In this document: piece by piece, positions 21,237 to 33,336 of the stretch
Layout of the letters: each line of letters begins with the position of its first letter
Numbering within the stretch: the stretch's first letter is position 1
DNA from: Cannabis sativa
Taxonomy: Eukaryota; Streptophyta; Magnoliopsida; Rosales; Cannabaceae
Direction: 5' to 3'
DNA length: 64,000 nucleotides
Assembly (NCBI RefSeq): GCF_029168945.1
Contig: NC_083602.1
Location: forward strand, 49,785,442 to 49,849,441
Notes under the pieces: model-generated
Told to the model about the DNA's origin: nothing
Database searches by the model: none
Seen by the model: only the letters and a program-made list of their open reading frames with translations
Program-made: the position numbers and the translations under genes

Positions 21237-22802
21237 ATTTGCATATTGATGATTAGGTACTAGTTGCTGCCTAAGACCTTCTATGGTAATACAATTTCAG
21301 AATGATGCAATGGTTGTATACTTAAAGTAAATCATTATTAGATTCATGGATGACCTAATCAAAATCTTAAGAAAGGCTATGGTTTGCATGTTAACCCATG
21401 TTTGCATGTTTGTTAGCTATTCTAACTGATTAGGGGTGGACCATCCCATAGTCAATAGATAAGAAAGTGTTTGTTTAAACAAATACTACTTTTTCTAAGA
21501 AAATGACTAAGTTTGAAAAGTAGCAAAACAAGAGATATTTTTTCTTGATTCCAAAAGTGTTCTATCATCTTAGTTGACATATGATGATCCCACTGCCTCT
21601 GTTGTCTTGTCACAACCGAAGAGATCAATACCATTTAGTTTTCTTAAACATAATTCACGGTACCTTGTCGTAGTGGGAGAGTTTCTAGGAACTCACCTTC
21701 TTATTACTTGGAAGACACTAGTGATTAAAATCCATTTTGAGTTTAAACAAGTAATGGATTGTCAAGATAAGGAACTAAGAAGAAAAGCCTAGAGAACTAT
21801 GGTTTAATCCATTCACATGGAGTAACCTAAAGTTTTCTATTACAAGGACATAAAAGGAAATTTTTGTTTATAAGTCTATTCAATGGACTTAACAAAACTT
21901 CCTGTTCCTAGTATTATAGGTTTGAGTTTATCTAAACCTATAGCTTACGGTATACCTGGTAATTACTTACTCTAATGCAAGAAGCTTACTTTAGTAAGAT
22001 GCTGAAGCATTTTCTTTCTAATGGCAATCTATAGAAGCTTCTCGACTTCTAGGCATAGATTTTATTTATCTAAGGAAAAGTCTCAACTATTCCAGAAAAG
22101 ATAAAGCCATGAAAGAATTTCTTATATCAACAGTGAGAGGTCTCAGATATGCTTTAGTATGCCTTAGACCAGACACCTGCTGTTGAGTGGGAGTAATGAG
22201 TAGGTATCAGATTAATCCAGGAGAAGAACATTGGAAGACAATCAAGTAAATCTTAAGATTAAAAAGAGGAACTATATGTTAGTCAATAAGGGTGTATTTA
22301 AAATTCTTAGACTACACCACATCAGATTTCGAGATTTGCCTTTGTGCTAGAAAATCTTTCTGATAAGATGGTGATTACTCTAGGGGTGGAATGGTGATTT
22401 TGGAGAAGTGTAAAAACCTATCTGAAGTCTCTAGGTCTACCAGAAAGCGACTGAATGTTAAAGTTGCTGGAAAGGTACTTATTCAGTCCAAGGAAAGTTC
22501 TATACATTTTTGGCACCATTCCAAATTGCCTAAACTACTAGTGTTATTTCCTGATTAACCAAAAGTAGTTGCCAAAGGTATAGAATCCAGTATCCCAAAA
22601 AGAGTAGACATATAGAGAGGAATTTCACATTATCAATGATTTTGTGATTAAGGAAGAGAAATGGTGGAGAAAAGGTTGTGTTTAATTAAACCTTTCAGAT
22701 CCTATTACGAGGAGTTTACTACTACTACACTTGATTGGTATATCAAGATGTTGAGATTATTTGAAATGCACTTTTTGTTTTATATTAGTGCAAGTGGGAG
22801 TT
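21237..22802 (+). pseudogene. LARD-1 relic of Copia RT/RNase H and purine tract
   Basis: No frame is open, but a segment near 22139-22275 conceptually reads RGLRYALVCLRPD, then VGVMSRYQINPG, then EHWKTIK, with in-frame stops. This is the conserved Copia block before RNase H. The same block is at 62098-62235 in LARD-2 and reversed near 36130-36292 in LARD-3. The stretch ends with the purine tract AAGTGGGAGTT directly before the 3' LTR at 22803. Confidence 0.65.
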
Positions 22803-24699
22803 TGTTGGGTTTATGCCCTAAATAAAACTCATTTCAATATAATCAGATTTACTTATTAGTGTAGATCAAAAATAACATTTAATGTTGCATGGTTCACATG
22901 ATTTATTTCATGATTATGTGTACATAATGTGTGAATTCATCGGAAACCCTTTTCACATACTTGATCATGTTTATTGTGTCGTCAACACTTTGGAAAGTAA
23001 ACATGACTATGTGAATAAAGTTTCCTAGATTTATCAGACACAGGGTTTTACTGATATGATAATCTACAACAGAGTTTACTTGCATTTGGAGAAATGCTAT
23101 GTTCTTTCCAGAGCATTGGTTAAAGTAAAGCTAAGGTTGGGTGCATGGAGTATGCATCGCAAGGGACCGATATTAAACTTTGAATTAGATTTATTAAACT
23201 TACCGTAATATCTATTCAAGTCAATATCGCCTAGTTGATCCTAGATCAAATGATCTTAATCCTATTATGATTAGGCTCAATCTCAAGAGGCTATTCGTGT
23301 TCTTTGATTTGTTAGTTAAGCATAATTTTGGGTCAGGGTGATACGTACATTTTGGGAACACGGTAGTGCAATTGAGTGGGAGCGCTAACGTAAACATGGA
23401 ATCTATAGCTTCTATATGGCGAATAGTAAGTAAAGGATGATCTCCTTTGAGCTTGACTAAACAAAAATAAATGGTGGAGTACTCATTTCACACAAGCTGA
23501 AATATCATTTATACGGGGTTAAGTTTTATAAGGATAAAATACATTGTAGGGTGTATCGGTAATCTAATCCCTTTACAGTGTAGATCATTCATATAGAGGA
23601 TCATTGATCAAATTAGGATTATAACAATGGATAACTAATGATGTGTCTATATGGTGGAACATATAGAGCATTCTATATACTGAGAGTGCAATTCTAAGTT
23701 CTATGCGTGGATTCAACGAAGAATTAATAAGTCAGTGAATTTAGGTTATAAATTCTTGATCTGCTTATTGGAAGCTCGGTTATATAGACCCATGGTCCCC
23801 CCACTAGTTGAGATAATATTGCTTGTAAGACTCATATAATTGGTTTTGATTAATCAATTATAATTCTCAAATTAGACTATGTCTATTTGTGAATTTTTCA
23901 CTAAGTAAGTGCGAAATTGTAAAGAAAGAGATTTAGGGGCATATTTGTTAATTATGATACTTTGTATGGTTCAATTAATAAATATGATAAATGAAAATAT
24001 TATTTAATAATTATTCATAGTTATTAAATAATTAGAATTGGCATTTAAATGGTTGAATTTGAAAATTGGCGTTTTTGGGAAAATGAGATGCAGAAATGAT
24101 AAAACTGCAAAATTGCAAAAAGTGAGGCCCAAATCCATATTTTATAGGGCCAACCACTTTTATAGGGTTTTTCATCTGATATTTTAATTATTTTAATGCC
24201 AAATAATTCAAACCTAACCCTAGTGGAATGCTATAAATAGATAGTGAAGGCTTCAGGAAATTTACACTAAACTTTCTACTTTTTCCTTCCGAGAAAAACC
24301 TGAGCATTCTCTCTCTATACCTAGCCGCCACCTTCTTCTCTTTGTTCTTCCTTGAAATTTCGAACCACTTAGTGATTAGAGTAGTGCCCACACACAGCAA
24401 GTGATACCTCAATCATACTGAGGAAGATCGTGAAGAAAGACATTCAACAAGAAGCAGTTTCAGCACTACAGAAGGAGAGAAAGAGATCCAGGTTCAGATA
24501 TTGATAATGCTCTGCTACAGAAAGGAATCAAGGGCTAGATATCTTAATGGAAGGAGTCATTATATTCCACTGCACCCAATGTAAGGTTTCTCATACTTTA
24601 TATGTGTTTATTTCGTAATCGTTTTAGAAGTTCATATTTAGGGTGTTAATCAACATACTTGTGAGTAGATCTAAGATCCTGGTAAAATAATTTCCAACA
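22803..24699 (+). repeat. LARD-1 3' LTR (subfamily A)
   Basis: 1897 bp, starting TGTTGGGTTTATGCCC (one T fewer than the 5' copy) and ending CCAACA. It is followed by the ATTTT target copy at 24700-24704 and the resumed LARD-3 LTR. TATA-like box at 24232-24240. Confidence 0.93.
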
Positions 24700-24704
24700 A
24701 TTTT

Positions 24705-25960
24705 TCCGTTTCATTTTCTCAAAAATGCAAAATTTTCAATTTAACCACTTAAGTGCCAATTTCAATCATTTAATAACTAAAAATTAATTATTAAATAATA
24801 TTGTCATTTAATATATTTATTAATTAGACATATAAAGTCTCTTAATTAACAAATAAAACCTAGAATCTCTTTTCTTCACAATTTTGCCCTTGCTTAGTGA
24901 AAATTCATAAACCAGACATAGTCTAACTTTAGAATTATAATTGATTAATTAAAATCAATTATCTGAGTCTTACAAGCAGTATGGTCTCAACTAGTATGGG
25001 GACCATGGGCCTACATAACCGAGCTTCCAATAAGCATATCAAGAATTTACCAAGTAAATTCACTAACTTATTAATTCCTTGTTGAATCCACGCATAGAAC
25101 TTAGAATTGCACTCTTAGTCATATAGAACGCTCTATTTGTTCCACGATATAGATACGCTATTAATTATCCATTGTTATAATCCTAATTTGATCAATGCTC
25201 CTCTAATAGATGATCTACATTGTATAGGGACTAAATTACTGTTACACCCTTCAATGTATTTTATCCTTAAAACACTTAGCTCCGTATAAATGATATTTCA
25301 GCGAAGTGAAATGAGTACTCAACCATTAATCTCTGCTTAACCAAGCTCGAAGGAAATCATCGTTTCACTTCTAAATACCTATAAAAGTTATAGATTCCAT
25401 ATCTATGTTAGCGCTCCCACTCAATTATACTATCATGTTCCCAAAATGTATGTATCAAAGAACATGTATAATACTCTTGAGATCGAACCTAATCATATCA
25501 GGATTAAGATCATTTGATCTAGGATCAACTAGGTGATATTGAATTGAATAGATATTATGGTAAGTTTAACATATCTAATCAAAGTTCAATATTGGTCCCT
25601 TCCAATGTATACTCCATACATCCAATACTGGTAAACTTTGCCAATGCCCTGGAAAGGACATAACACTTATCCAAGGTGTAAGAATACCTATCGCTGATTA
25701 TCATGCAAGTCTAAATCCAGTGAACTGACAAATCAGGGAATTAAACTTTCAAACATATTATCATGATTATATTCCACTGTGCTGACAACACTATAATCAT
25801 TAACAAATACATATGTTCAGGACCTAATAGAATTTATACATTAAATAATCATGAAATAAATCATGTGAACCATGCAACATAAAATGTTATTTCTGATCTT
25901 TATTAACTAGTAAATCTGATTATATTGAAATTGGTTTTATTTAGGGCACAAAATCCAACA
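24705..25960 (-). repeat. LARD-3 3' LTR, second piece
   Basis: Continues 2909-3489 after LARD-1. It ends at 25960 with the reverse of an LTR 5' terminus. Compared with the LARD-3 5' LTR (49200-51035), about 38 bases are missing near 25448. Confidence 0.9.
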
Positions 25961-26034
25961 AACTCCCACTTGCACGAATATAAAATAAAAAAGTGCATTT
26001 CAAATAATCTCAACACCTTGATATACAAATCTAG
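25961..26034 (-). other. LARD-3 interior end with purine tract (reverse)
   Basis: The reverse complement reads through GTGCAAGTGGGAGTT into the LTR, the same purine tract as in LARD-1 and LARD-2. Tekay-2 inserted at 26035. Confidence 0.8.
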
Positions 26035-28365
26035 TGTAAAGACCGCTTAGTTTTATTTGGAAATTAGCAGTTAATTATGTTTAATTATGAAAATTATTTA
26101 TAGCTATTTAAATAATTATTTATACTGTTATTATTGAATTCTAAGATGCATTTTATGTCATTTAGTAGTTTTCATAATTTTGCATTTCCGGTGCCCAGTA
26201 ACATGGAACTCGGTGTTTGACTCAGTAAAATCACAACTTAGTATGTTAGTAGATTGGGACGGTTTATTAGACATTGGGAATGTCGGGATTGGCTGGGAAT
26301 TTAGAATTTCCCAAAATACCCCTTTAGTGTTATTTATGTTATTTTAGCATGGAGGGGCAAATTGGTCATTTTGCCCCATTATTGTTTTGTTCTTTTGTGG
26401 ACTTTAATTAGTTGAATTATGTGTTGTATATTGTAATTGTTGGCTGAAGTAAAAAGGGTTATGTGGTATTTGTGTTCATTTTTCCAAACTTAGAAAAAAT
26501 TACAAAATTTTCAAAGGAAAAGCTCTCTCTTTTTCCTCTCTAGTATCGGCCCTTTGAGCAGCAAGAAAAGAGGATTTTTCTCTTGGATTTCAAGCTGGTT
26601 TTAGCATAGATTTTGACCTCTTGTTGTTGGTATGTTTCCTATAGCTTCCTTTTAAGTTTTTTTTGATGAAAATGATCATGTTGCATGCTTAGTTTAGGTT
26701 ATTGTTGATGTTTACAGAGATTTAAGCATGTTTATTTGAGTTGAATTGAGCTGCTAGTGATGCATGATTAGTGGTTTTTGCTTTGATTCAAGATTGGAAG
26801 TTTTTAGTTCAAAAGCCTAAGTTTTTAAAGAGAAAATTGGAAATTTGTTGCTGTGATTATTGCATGAGTTTGTTTTTGTTTTCTGCAGCTTTAGTATGCA
26901 TGTTTAGGTAGTTTTAATCATGGTTTGATGCTTGTAGGTGAGCTTTAGCCAAGTTTGAGTTTGAAACTCAAAGCTTGGAGCTCACATGGCACTTTTTGAT
27001 TCTGTGAATTCTGGGTGGTTTGGTTGCTTTAGAAATGTTCTATAGGATGTTTAGAACAGGTCTGGAAGGTTTTGTGTGATTTGGATTTGTTTTGAAAGAG
27101 TTATGAATTTTTGAGTGCTGCTTGCGAGGAACCGAAATTCCGCTTGTGCATCCGGAATTCCGTATGGGTTTTGAAAATTATTCCGGTTGGACAACCGGTC
27201 TGCCGGTTGGGTGATTTTCAGAAACCCTAGATTTCCTCCTTTTTATGTTATTTGGGGTATTGCCATGTTTTTTATCGATAGGGAAACTTTTAGTTCCTAG
27301 TTTAAGTCCCCGGGAAGTGATTTAGCGTATCACTTATAGTGTCGTGATTGTTATGGTTTAGGAGCCTGTAATCCGCCGCGCAGTTCGTTCCAGTCAGGTT
27401 CACCGGCACACCTGAATTCGGAATTGAGGTAAGATTAGTATAAGAGTATGCATATATAGATTACATGTTTAGCGTGCATGTTAGGAAGCCTGTTAGATTA
27501 CATTAGAGATGTATGTTGGCTTCGAACCATCCGACTGTGTCACATCGGTACAGGCTAGAGTATGACTAGCAGCTGGAGTATGACCAGTTTGATCGAGTAT
27601 AGGCTGACACTGTATCACATCGGCACAGGCTAGAGTATGACTAGCAGCTGGAGTATGACCAGTGTGCCTAGTATAGGCTGATACTTAGGTTGGTGGTTCC
27701 GTACTATTTGACGTATCACATCGGTACAGGCTAGAGTATGACTAGCAGCTGGAGTATGACCAGTTTGATCGAGTATAGGTTGATATTGTAACACATCGGT
27801 ACAGGCTAGAGTATGACTAGCAGCTGGAGTATGACCAGTTCGACTGAGTATAGGTTGTTACTTGTCAATAGTACAGTCCTTATGAACGTTCAGGACTCAG
27901 TATCGTGTTGGACACGACAGTTAGGGTTATGGTCAGGGGTATGGGCGTCTGATCATGACTCAGGATTTATGTATGATTATTATTATGCTTTTCTTACTGA
28001 GTCTGTCGACTCACAGTGCTATGTTTATGTGTAGGTAAGGGCAAGGCTAAAGCTGATGGACCGTGAGAGCGAGCGGGTGAAGATTGTACATGTCGGGGCG
28101 GTTAGGCCTGGAGCGTACGATCATCGGGACAGCAAGGCTATTTTTGTAATTAGTCGCTAGGCGACAAGTATTTTGTATAGACAGTAAACTTTTGTAAATG
28201 GTTTTGTAATCGGGATCCTGAGTATTTTGTATGAATATTTTATAAGTTTAATTAAAAAGCAAAAATTTAATTAATCATGTTTTCCATAAACCTCGTTGAT
28301 TAGCAACGAGCTGCACTGTATGTTTAAAAATCACGTAATACGCCTATGCTAGTTAGGGTGTTGCA
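26035..28365 (+). repeat. Tekay-2 5' LTR
   Basis: Diverged subfamily relative to Tekay-1, most visibly in the stem-loop array (27537-27861, four units) and in the AT-rich first third. The open frame at 27813-28034 is array sequence and not a gene. Confidence 0.93.
27537..27861 (+). repeat. Tekay-2 5' LTR stem-loop array (4 units)
   Basis: Outer arms are GTGTCA/TGACAC (27537-27542 with 27605-27610), GTATCA/TGATAC (27612-27617 with 27679-27684), GTATCA/TGATAT with one G-T wobble (27713-27718 with 27781-27786), and GTAACA/TGTTAC (27788-27793 with 27856-27861). Confidence 0.8.
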
Positions 28366-28368
28366 ATT

Positions 28369-28380
28369 TGGTATCAGAGC
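28369..28380 (+). other. Tekay-2 primer binding site (initiator tRNA-Met type)
   Basis: TGGTATCAGAGC, three bases after the 5' LTR end, matches the 3' end of initiator tRNA-Met perfectly. Confidence 0.9.
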
Positions 28381-28646
28381 CGCCAGGTTGTCTTCCGAAG
28401 ATCGTCACGACATGTACAATCATCATCAGCAGTTAGCTCGTTCTACGGTTCAGTAAGCTTTTATTGCTTTAGTAGTTTATTTAATTTTTAAGAAATAAGA
28501 AAAGCCTAATAGGAAGCATGTTAGTAGCCTGATAGTAGAATAGGTGCATGTTTCGTTTTTAATTTCCAAATTAAGCGGCGTTAGTAAGCCCTCCTTGAAC
28601 ATGACCTGATATGCCAACTCTTGGTTTCGCAGGCGGTTCCGACTAG

Positions 28647-29851
28647 ACGGATGCCAGGCGGACTACCAGGAGCCAGGGCAATTCAGTAGGGTCGAATCAG
28701 GGACAGGGAGCTCAGTTTCCCCCGCAAGCTAGGGGCCAAGGTAGGAGTCGCAGGGGCAGGGCTCCTGGTCGGGGTGATGAGAACCCGCCATAGGCTGCCC
28801 AGGTTGCCCAAGCCGATCAGGGAGCCCAGAATTGGGAAATTAGGTTTGCTGAAATGCAAGCCATGTTAGAGGAGCAAGACCTTGAGATACAGAGACTGAG
28901 GCAGCAGGGTGCTCCTGCAGTGCCTGTGCCACGAGTTCCTGTGGCACCCGCCCCTGCTGCTCAGGCCGAATTGGTAGTAGCGGCTAACAGAATTGAACCT
29001 TTGTATGAAAGGTTTCGGAAGCAAGCACCTCCAGTTTTTCTGGGAGGTCCAGATGTGATGAAGGCCGAATAGTGGCTAACAGTGATCACCAGAAAAATGA
29101 ACTTTACGGGTGTCACCGGTAATGACAGGGTGGTGTGTGCCACATTCCAGTTCCAAGAAGACGCCCTGATCTGGTGGGACATGGTGTCTCAGATCCATGA
29201 CGTCACTACCATGACCTGGGAAAGGTTCCAGGAACTCTTCAACGCCAAGTATTATAACGAGGCGGTCAGAAGCGCCAAGAGGAAAGAGTTCACCCACCTG
29301 ACCCAGCGGGAGAATATGAGCGTGACAGAGTATACTACTCAGTTCGACCGGTTAGCGAGGTTAGCCTCGGGAATAGTGCCAACCCACTTCAGCAAAAAGG
29401 AGAAGTATCTGGACGGGTTAAATGTGAAGATTAAATACGACTTGATGATCACCACTGATGACAAGACCACCTATGCTGAGATGGTGGAGAAGGCACTGCG
29501 AGCTGAGGGCGCAGTTGGATGTATGTCGGAGTCTGCTAGTACTCCAGCGAGTGGCGGGGCTCCTACCCCTCCTACATACGGCTTTAGCAGGGGGAGTAGT
29601 GGATCGGCCATCGACCAGAAGAGGAGAACATCCACTGCATCCGGTAGCTCGAGTCAGAACAAGAGGTTCCGGGGGAACCAGAGTAGAGGCAGCCGTCAGG
29701 GTGGTGCGGAGACCCGGTTTTCTTATGCTGAGTGCCCCAGCTGCAAAAGGCACCATCACGGTGAGTGCAAAGGTCAGGGATGCTTTCACTGTGGCATGCC
29801 CGGACACTTCAAAAGGGATTGTCCCCAGCTCCGATCAGAGGCACCGAGGGC
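28647..29851 (+). pseudogene. Tekay-2 gag, broken
   Basis: Same frame as Tekay-1 gag, but the start codon is ACG at 28647-28649. Stops occur at 28791-28793 and 29070-29072, each where the related copy has CAG. The core (ALIWWDMV, QFDRLARLASGIV) and zinc knuckle CFHCGMPGHFKRDC are kept, the latter with a standard CCHC. The frame runs on without a break into protease, so this is a single gag-pol design. Confidence 0.92.
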
Positions 29852-30494
29852 TCCGGCGAGACCCACTCCAGCTAGGGTGTTCGCCATTACTCAGGCTGAT
29901 GCAGATGCCAGCCCTTCTGTTGTAATAGGTCAGCTTTCAGTTAATAACTAGTATTACTCAGTGCTGTTTGCTTGTGGGGCTACACATTCTTATGTGGCAG
30001 CCAGAATCTTTAGTAAATTGGATAGACCGTATGATAGATATGAATCAGGGTTTGGAACCCTATTACCTGGCGGAGAGTTAGTTATCTCCAAAAGGTGGAT
30101 TAGGTCTATGCCGATCAGAATAGATGGTAGAGAGTTAAGTGCTGACTTGATAGAGATGAGCCTAGTAGAGTTCAATATTATTTTAGGAATTGATTTCCTA
30201 TCTAAATATTCGGCTAGTATTGATTGCAAAAAGAAGATGGTGATCTTCCAACCGGAAAGTGAAGAACCTTTTGTGTTTGTTGGTTCGGTTCGGGGATCTC
30301 GGATCCAAGTGATTTCGGCCATGTCAGCTAAGGAGTTATTGCATGGCGGTTGTTTAGGGTTTCTGGCCGTGGTGATGGACACCACTCGGCCAAATACCAT
30401 TCGGCCAGAGGACATCAAGGTGGTTCAGGAATTTTTAGATGTTTTTCCCGAAGAACTTCCAGGGTTACCACTCAGCGGGAGATTGACTTCGTGA
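29852..30494 (+). pseudogene. Tekay-2 protease region with lost catalytic motif
   Basis: The conserved [15 protein letters not shown] of Tekay-1 reads F-A-C-G-A-T here. The catalytic aspartate codon is GCT at 29970-29972. A TAG at 29949-29951 precedes it. One C is missing near 30470 relative to Tekay-1, which shifts the frame just before RT. Confidence 0.9.
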
Positions 30495-31766
30495 TAGATT
30501 TGGCACCAGGGGTGGAACCGGTTTCCAAGGCTCCATATAGAATGGCTCCAGCTGAACTTAAGGAATTAAAGATTCAGCTCCAGGGGTTGCTTGACATAGG
30601 GTTTATCCGGCCTAGTGTGTCACCCTGGGGAGCCCCGGTTTTATTTAGTCAAGAAAAAAGATGGAACTATGAGGATGTGCATCGATTATAGAGAATTGAA
30701 CAAGCTGACAGTGAAGAATAAATATCCATTACCTAGGATCAATGATTTGTTCGATCAGCTTCAGGGGAAGACAGTCTTTTCTAAGATTGATCTCCGATCG
30801 GATTATCATCAGTTAAAAATCCGAGAGGAGGACATTCCAAAGATGGCTTTCCGTACTAGGTATGGACATTATGAATTCCTGGCTATGTCGTTTGGACTAA
30901 CCAATGCTCCTGCAGCATTCTTGGATTTGATGAATAGAGTATTCATGGATTTCCTCGATATCTGTGTGATTGTGTTTATCGACGACATCCTTGTGTACTC
31001 TCAGTCAGAAGAGGAGCATGAGTTACATCTTCAGATGGTATTGCAAAGGCTTCGGGAACACAAGCTTTATGCCAAATTCAAGAAATGTGAATTCTGGCTA
31101 TCTCAGGTGTCCTTCTTAGGGCACATCGTTAGCAAAGATGGGATCAAGGTGGATCCTGGGAAGATAGAATCCGTCAGGGATTGGCCAAGACCGAAGACAG
31201 TGACAGAAATTAGAAGCTTCTTGGGTTTAGCCGGGTATTATCGTAGGTTCGTGGAAGGGTTTTCTAAAATTTCAAGACCCTTAACCGAACTTACAAAGAA
31301 GAATCAGCGGTTTGTCTGGTCAGACAAGTGCGAAGCTAGTTTTCAGGAGCTGAAACAGAGATTGATTAACGCTCTAGTGCTGGCTTTGCCTTCAGACAAC
31401 GAAAAATTCGTAGTTTATTGTGATGCATCCAGACAGGGTCTGTGGTGTGTGCTGATACAAGCCGATCGGGTTATCGCTTATGCCTCCCATCAGTTAAAGG
31501 ATTATGAACAGCGATACCCGACTCATGATCTAGAGTTGGCCGCGGTTGTTTTTGCATTGAAGATTTGGCGGCATTACCTTTACGGAGAAAGGTGTGAAAT
31601 CTATACCGACCATAAATGTCTCAAGTATTTCTTTACTCAGAAAGATTTGAACATGAGACAGAGACGTTGGTTGGAATTTGTCAAAGATTACGACTGTGAG
31701 ATTCTCTATCACCCTGGGAAGGCCAATGTAGTGGCTGATGCCCTGAGTAGGAAGGGTCCCGGGTAG
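30495..31766 (+). pseudogene. Tekay-2 reverse transcriptase and RNase H
   Basis: The shifted segment runs to about 30647, where an extra base restores the original frame. RT then reads through [18 protein letters not shown] and FIDD (30975-30986), followed by RNase H ([28 protein letters not shown]). TAG at 31764-31766 ends it; Tekay-1 has CAA there. DHKC replaces DHKS, a likely decay change. Confidence 0.92.
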
Positions 31767-33335
31767 GTAGCTAGCATGATTCAAATCTCACCTCAGTTAG
31801 TTGAAGACATGGTTAGATCTAGCATTGAGTTTGTGGTAGGTCAGCTTCACAACTTAACGCTGCAATCTGATCTATTAGAAAGAATTAAAGCCGCTCAGAT
31901 GACTGATCCAGAGTTAGTGAAGATCAGAGATGAGGTTTTGGTTGGTCAAGCCAGGGATTTCTCAGTGTCAGACAACGGAATGCTTCTGTATAAAGCTAGG
32001 GTTTGCGTTCCGAGTAGTGTGGAACTCAGGAATGACAACTTTGAGGAGGCTCATTCTACCCCTTATTCTCTGCATCCCAGCACCACTAAGATGTACCAAG
32101 ATCTTAAACCGTACTTCTGGAGGAGCGGTATGAAGAAGAATTTGGTAGAATTCGTATCAAGATGCCTCACTTGTTAGCAGATTAAGGCTGAACATAAAAG
32201 ACCAGCAGGGTTGTTGCAGCCTCTAACCCTACCTGAATGGAAGTGGGAAGATATCACGATGGATTTCGTGGTTGGGTTACCTAGAACCACGGGCTTATTT
32301 GATTCCATCTGGGTAGTGGTGGATCGATTCACGAAATCTACTCATTTTCTGCCTGTTAGAACAACATTTACAGTGGATCAGTTGGCAGAATTGTATGTTA
32401 GAGAGATTGTAAGACTTCACGGGGTACTGAAGTCTATAGTTTCGGATAGGGATCCGAAGTTCACCTCCAAGTTTTGGCAGAGTTTGCAACGAGCAATGGG
32501 TACAAAACTGAAATTTAGTACTACATTCCATCCTCAGACAGATGGTCAGTTCGAAAGGACAATTCAGATATTGGAGGACATGTTACGAGCCTGTGTTATG
32601 GACTTTGAAGGCTCTTGGAATAAATACCTACCGTTGATAGAATTTTCTTACAACAACAGTTATCAGAGTACGATAGGGATGGCCCCCCATGAACTATTAT
32701 ACGGTAGGAAGTGTAGATCTCCCATCCACTGGGATGAGACAGGGGAGAGGAAGTACTTAGGTTCGGAGTGAGTACAACGGACCAATGAGGCAATAGAGAA
32801 AATAAAAGCTAGAATGCTCGCCTCACAGAGTAGACAGAAAAGTTACGCAGATTCGAAACGCAGAGATGTTGAGTTCCAAGTAAGGGACCATGTGTTTTTA
32901 CGGGTATCTCCAATGAAGGGGATCAAACGTTTCGGGAAAAGAGGCAAGTTATGCCCTCGATTTACAGGACCTTTCGAGATTCTCGAGAAGATAGGTCAAG
33001 TGGCATACCGGTTAGCGTTGCCACCAGCTTTATCAGCAGTTCACAACGTATTCCATGTCTCGATGTTGAGAAAATACCTTTCAGATCCCTCTCATATACT
33101 CAGTTATGAGAGCCTAGAACTGCAGCCAGATATGTCTTACGAAGAACAGCCAGTGCAGATCCTGGATAGAAAGGATAAAGTCCTTCGGAATAAGACCATT
33201 TCATTGGTCAAAGTTCTCTGGAGAAACAGCAAGGTGGAGGAAGCCTCCTGGGAGGTAGAATTAGATATGAGAGCTCAATATCCAGAGTTATTCAGGTTAG
33301 ATTTCGGGGACGAAATCCTTTTAAGGGGGGAATAG
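31767..33335 (+). pseudogene. Tekay-2 integrase with C-terminal chromodomain
   Basis: HHCC zinc region (31776-32177, TAG at 32175-32177 for CAG), then the catalytic core with MDFVVGLP, SDRDPKFTSKFW and QTDGQFERTIQILED (D, D, E present). TGA follows at 32769-32771. The last open piece (32814-33335) holds the GPFEILEKIG domain and a chromodomain. That domain starts near PVQILDRKDK and includes VLWRNSKVEEASWEVE, ending at YPELF. Chromodomains in this lineage are known to guide integration to heterochromatin. The stop at 33333-33335 overlaps the purine tract. Confidence 0.92.
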
Positions 33336-33336
33336 T
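33323..33336 (+). other. Tekay-2 polypurine tract
   Basis: AAGGGGGGAATAGT directly precedes the 3' LTR, the usual plus-strand primer site. Tekay-1 lacks this segment entirely. Confidence 0.85.

Larger units (their letters stand above)
3490..24699 (+). mobile_element. LARD-1, non-autonomous Copia-derived LTR element with nested Tekay-1
   Basis: Two direct LTRs of 1897 bp each (3490-5386 and 22803-24699) begin TGTTGGG and end CA. They are flanked by ATTTT at 3485-3489 and 24700-24704. An initiator-Met primer site follows the 5' LTR and a purine tract precedes the 3' LTR. The interior (5387-9984 and 21237-22802, about 6.2 kb) has no open frame. By eye the first 200 bases of the LTRs differ at about 5%, so this is an older insertion than LARD-2. 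Tekay-1 interrupts it. Confidence 0.93.

Noticed and set aside
27813..28034. Open frames in the LTR arrays (also 35143, 47387, 47506, 47540)
   Set aside because: They are translations of tandem stem-loop units in noncoding LTR sequence.
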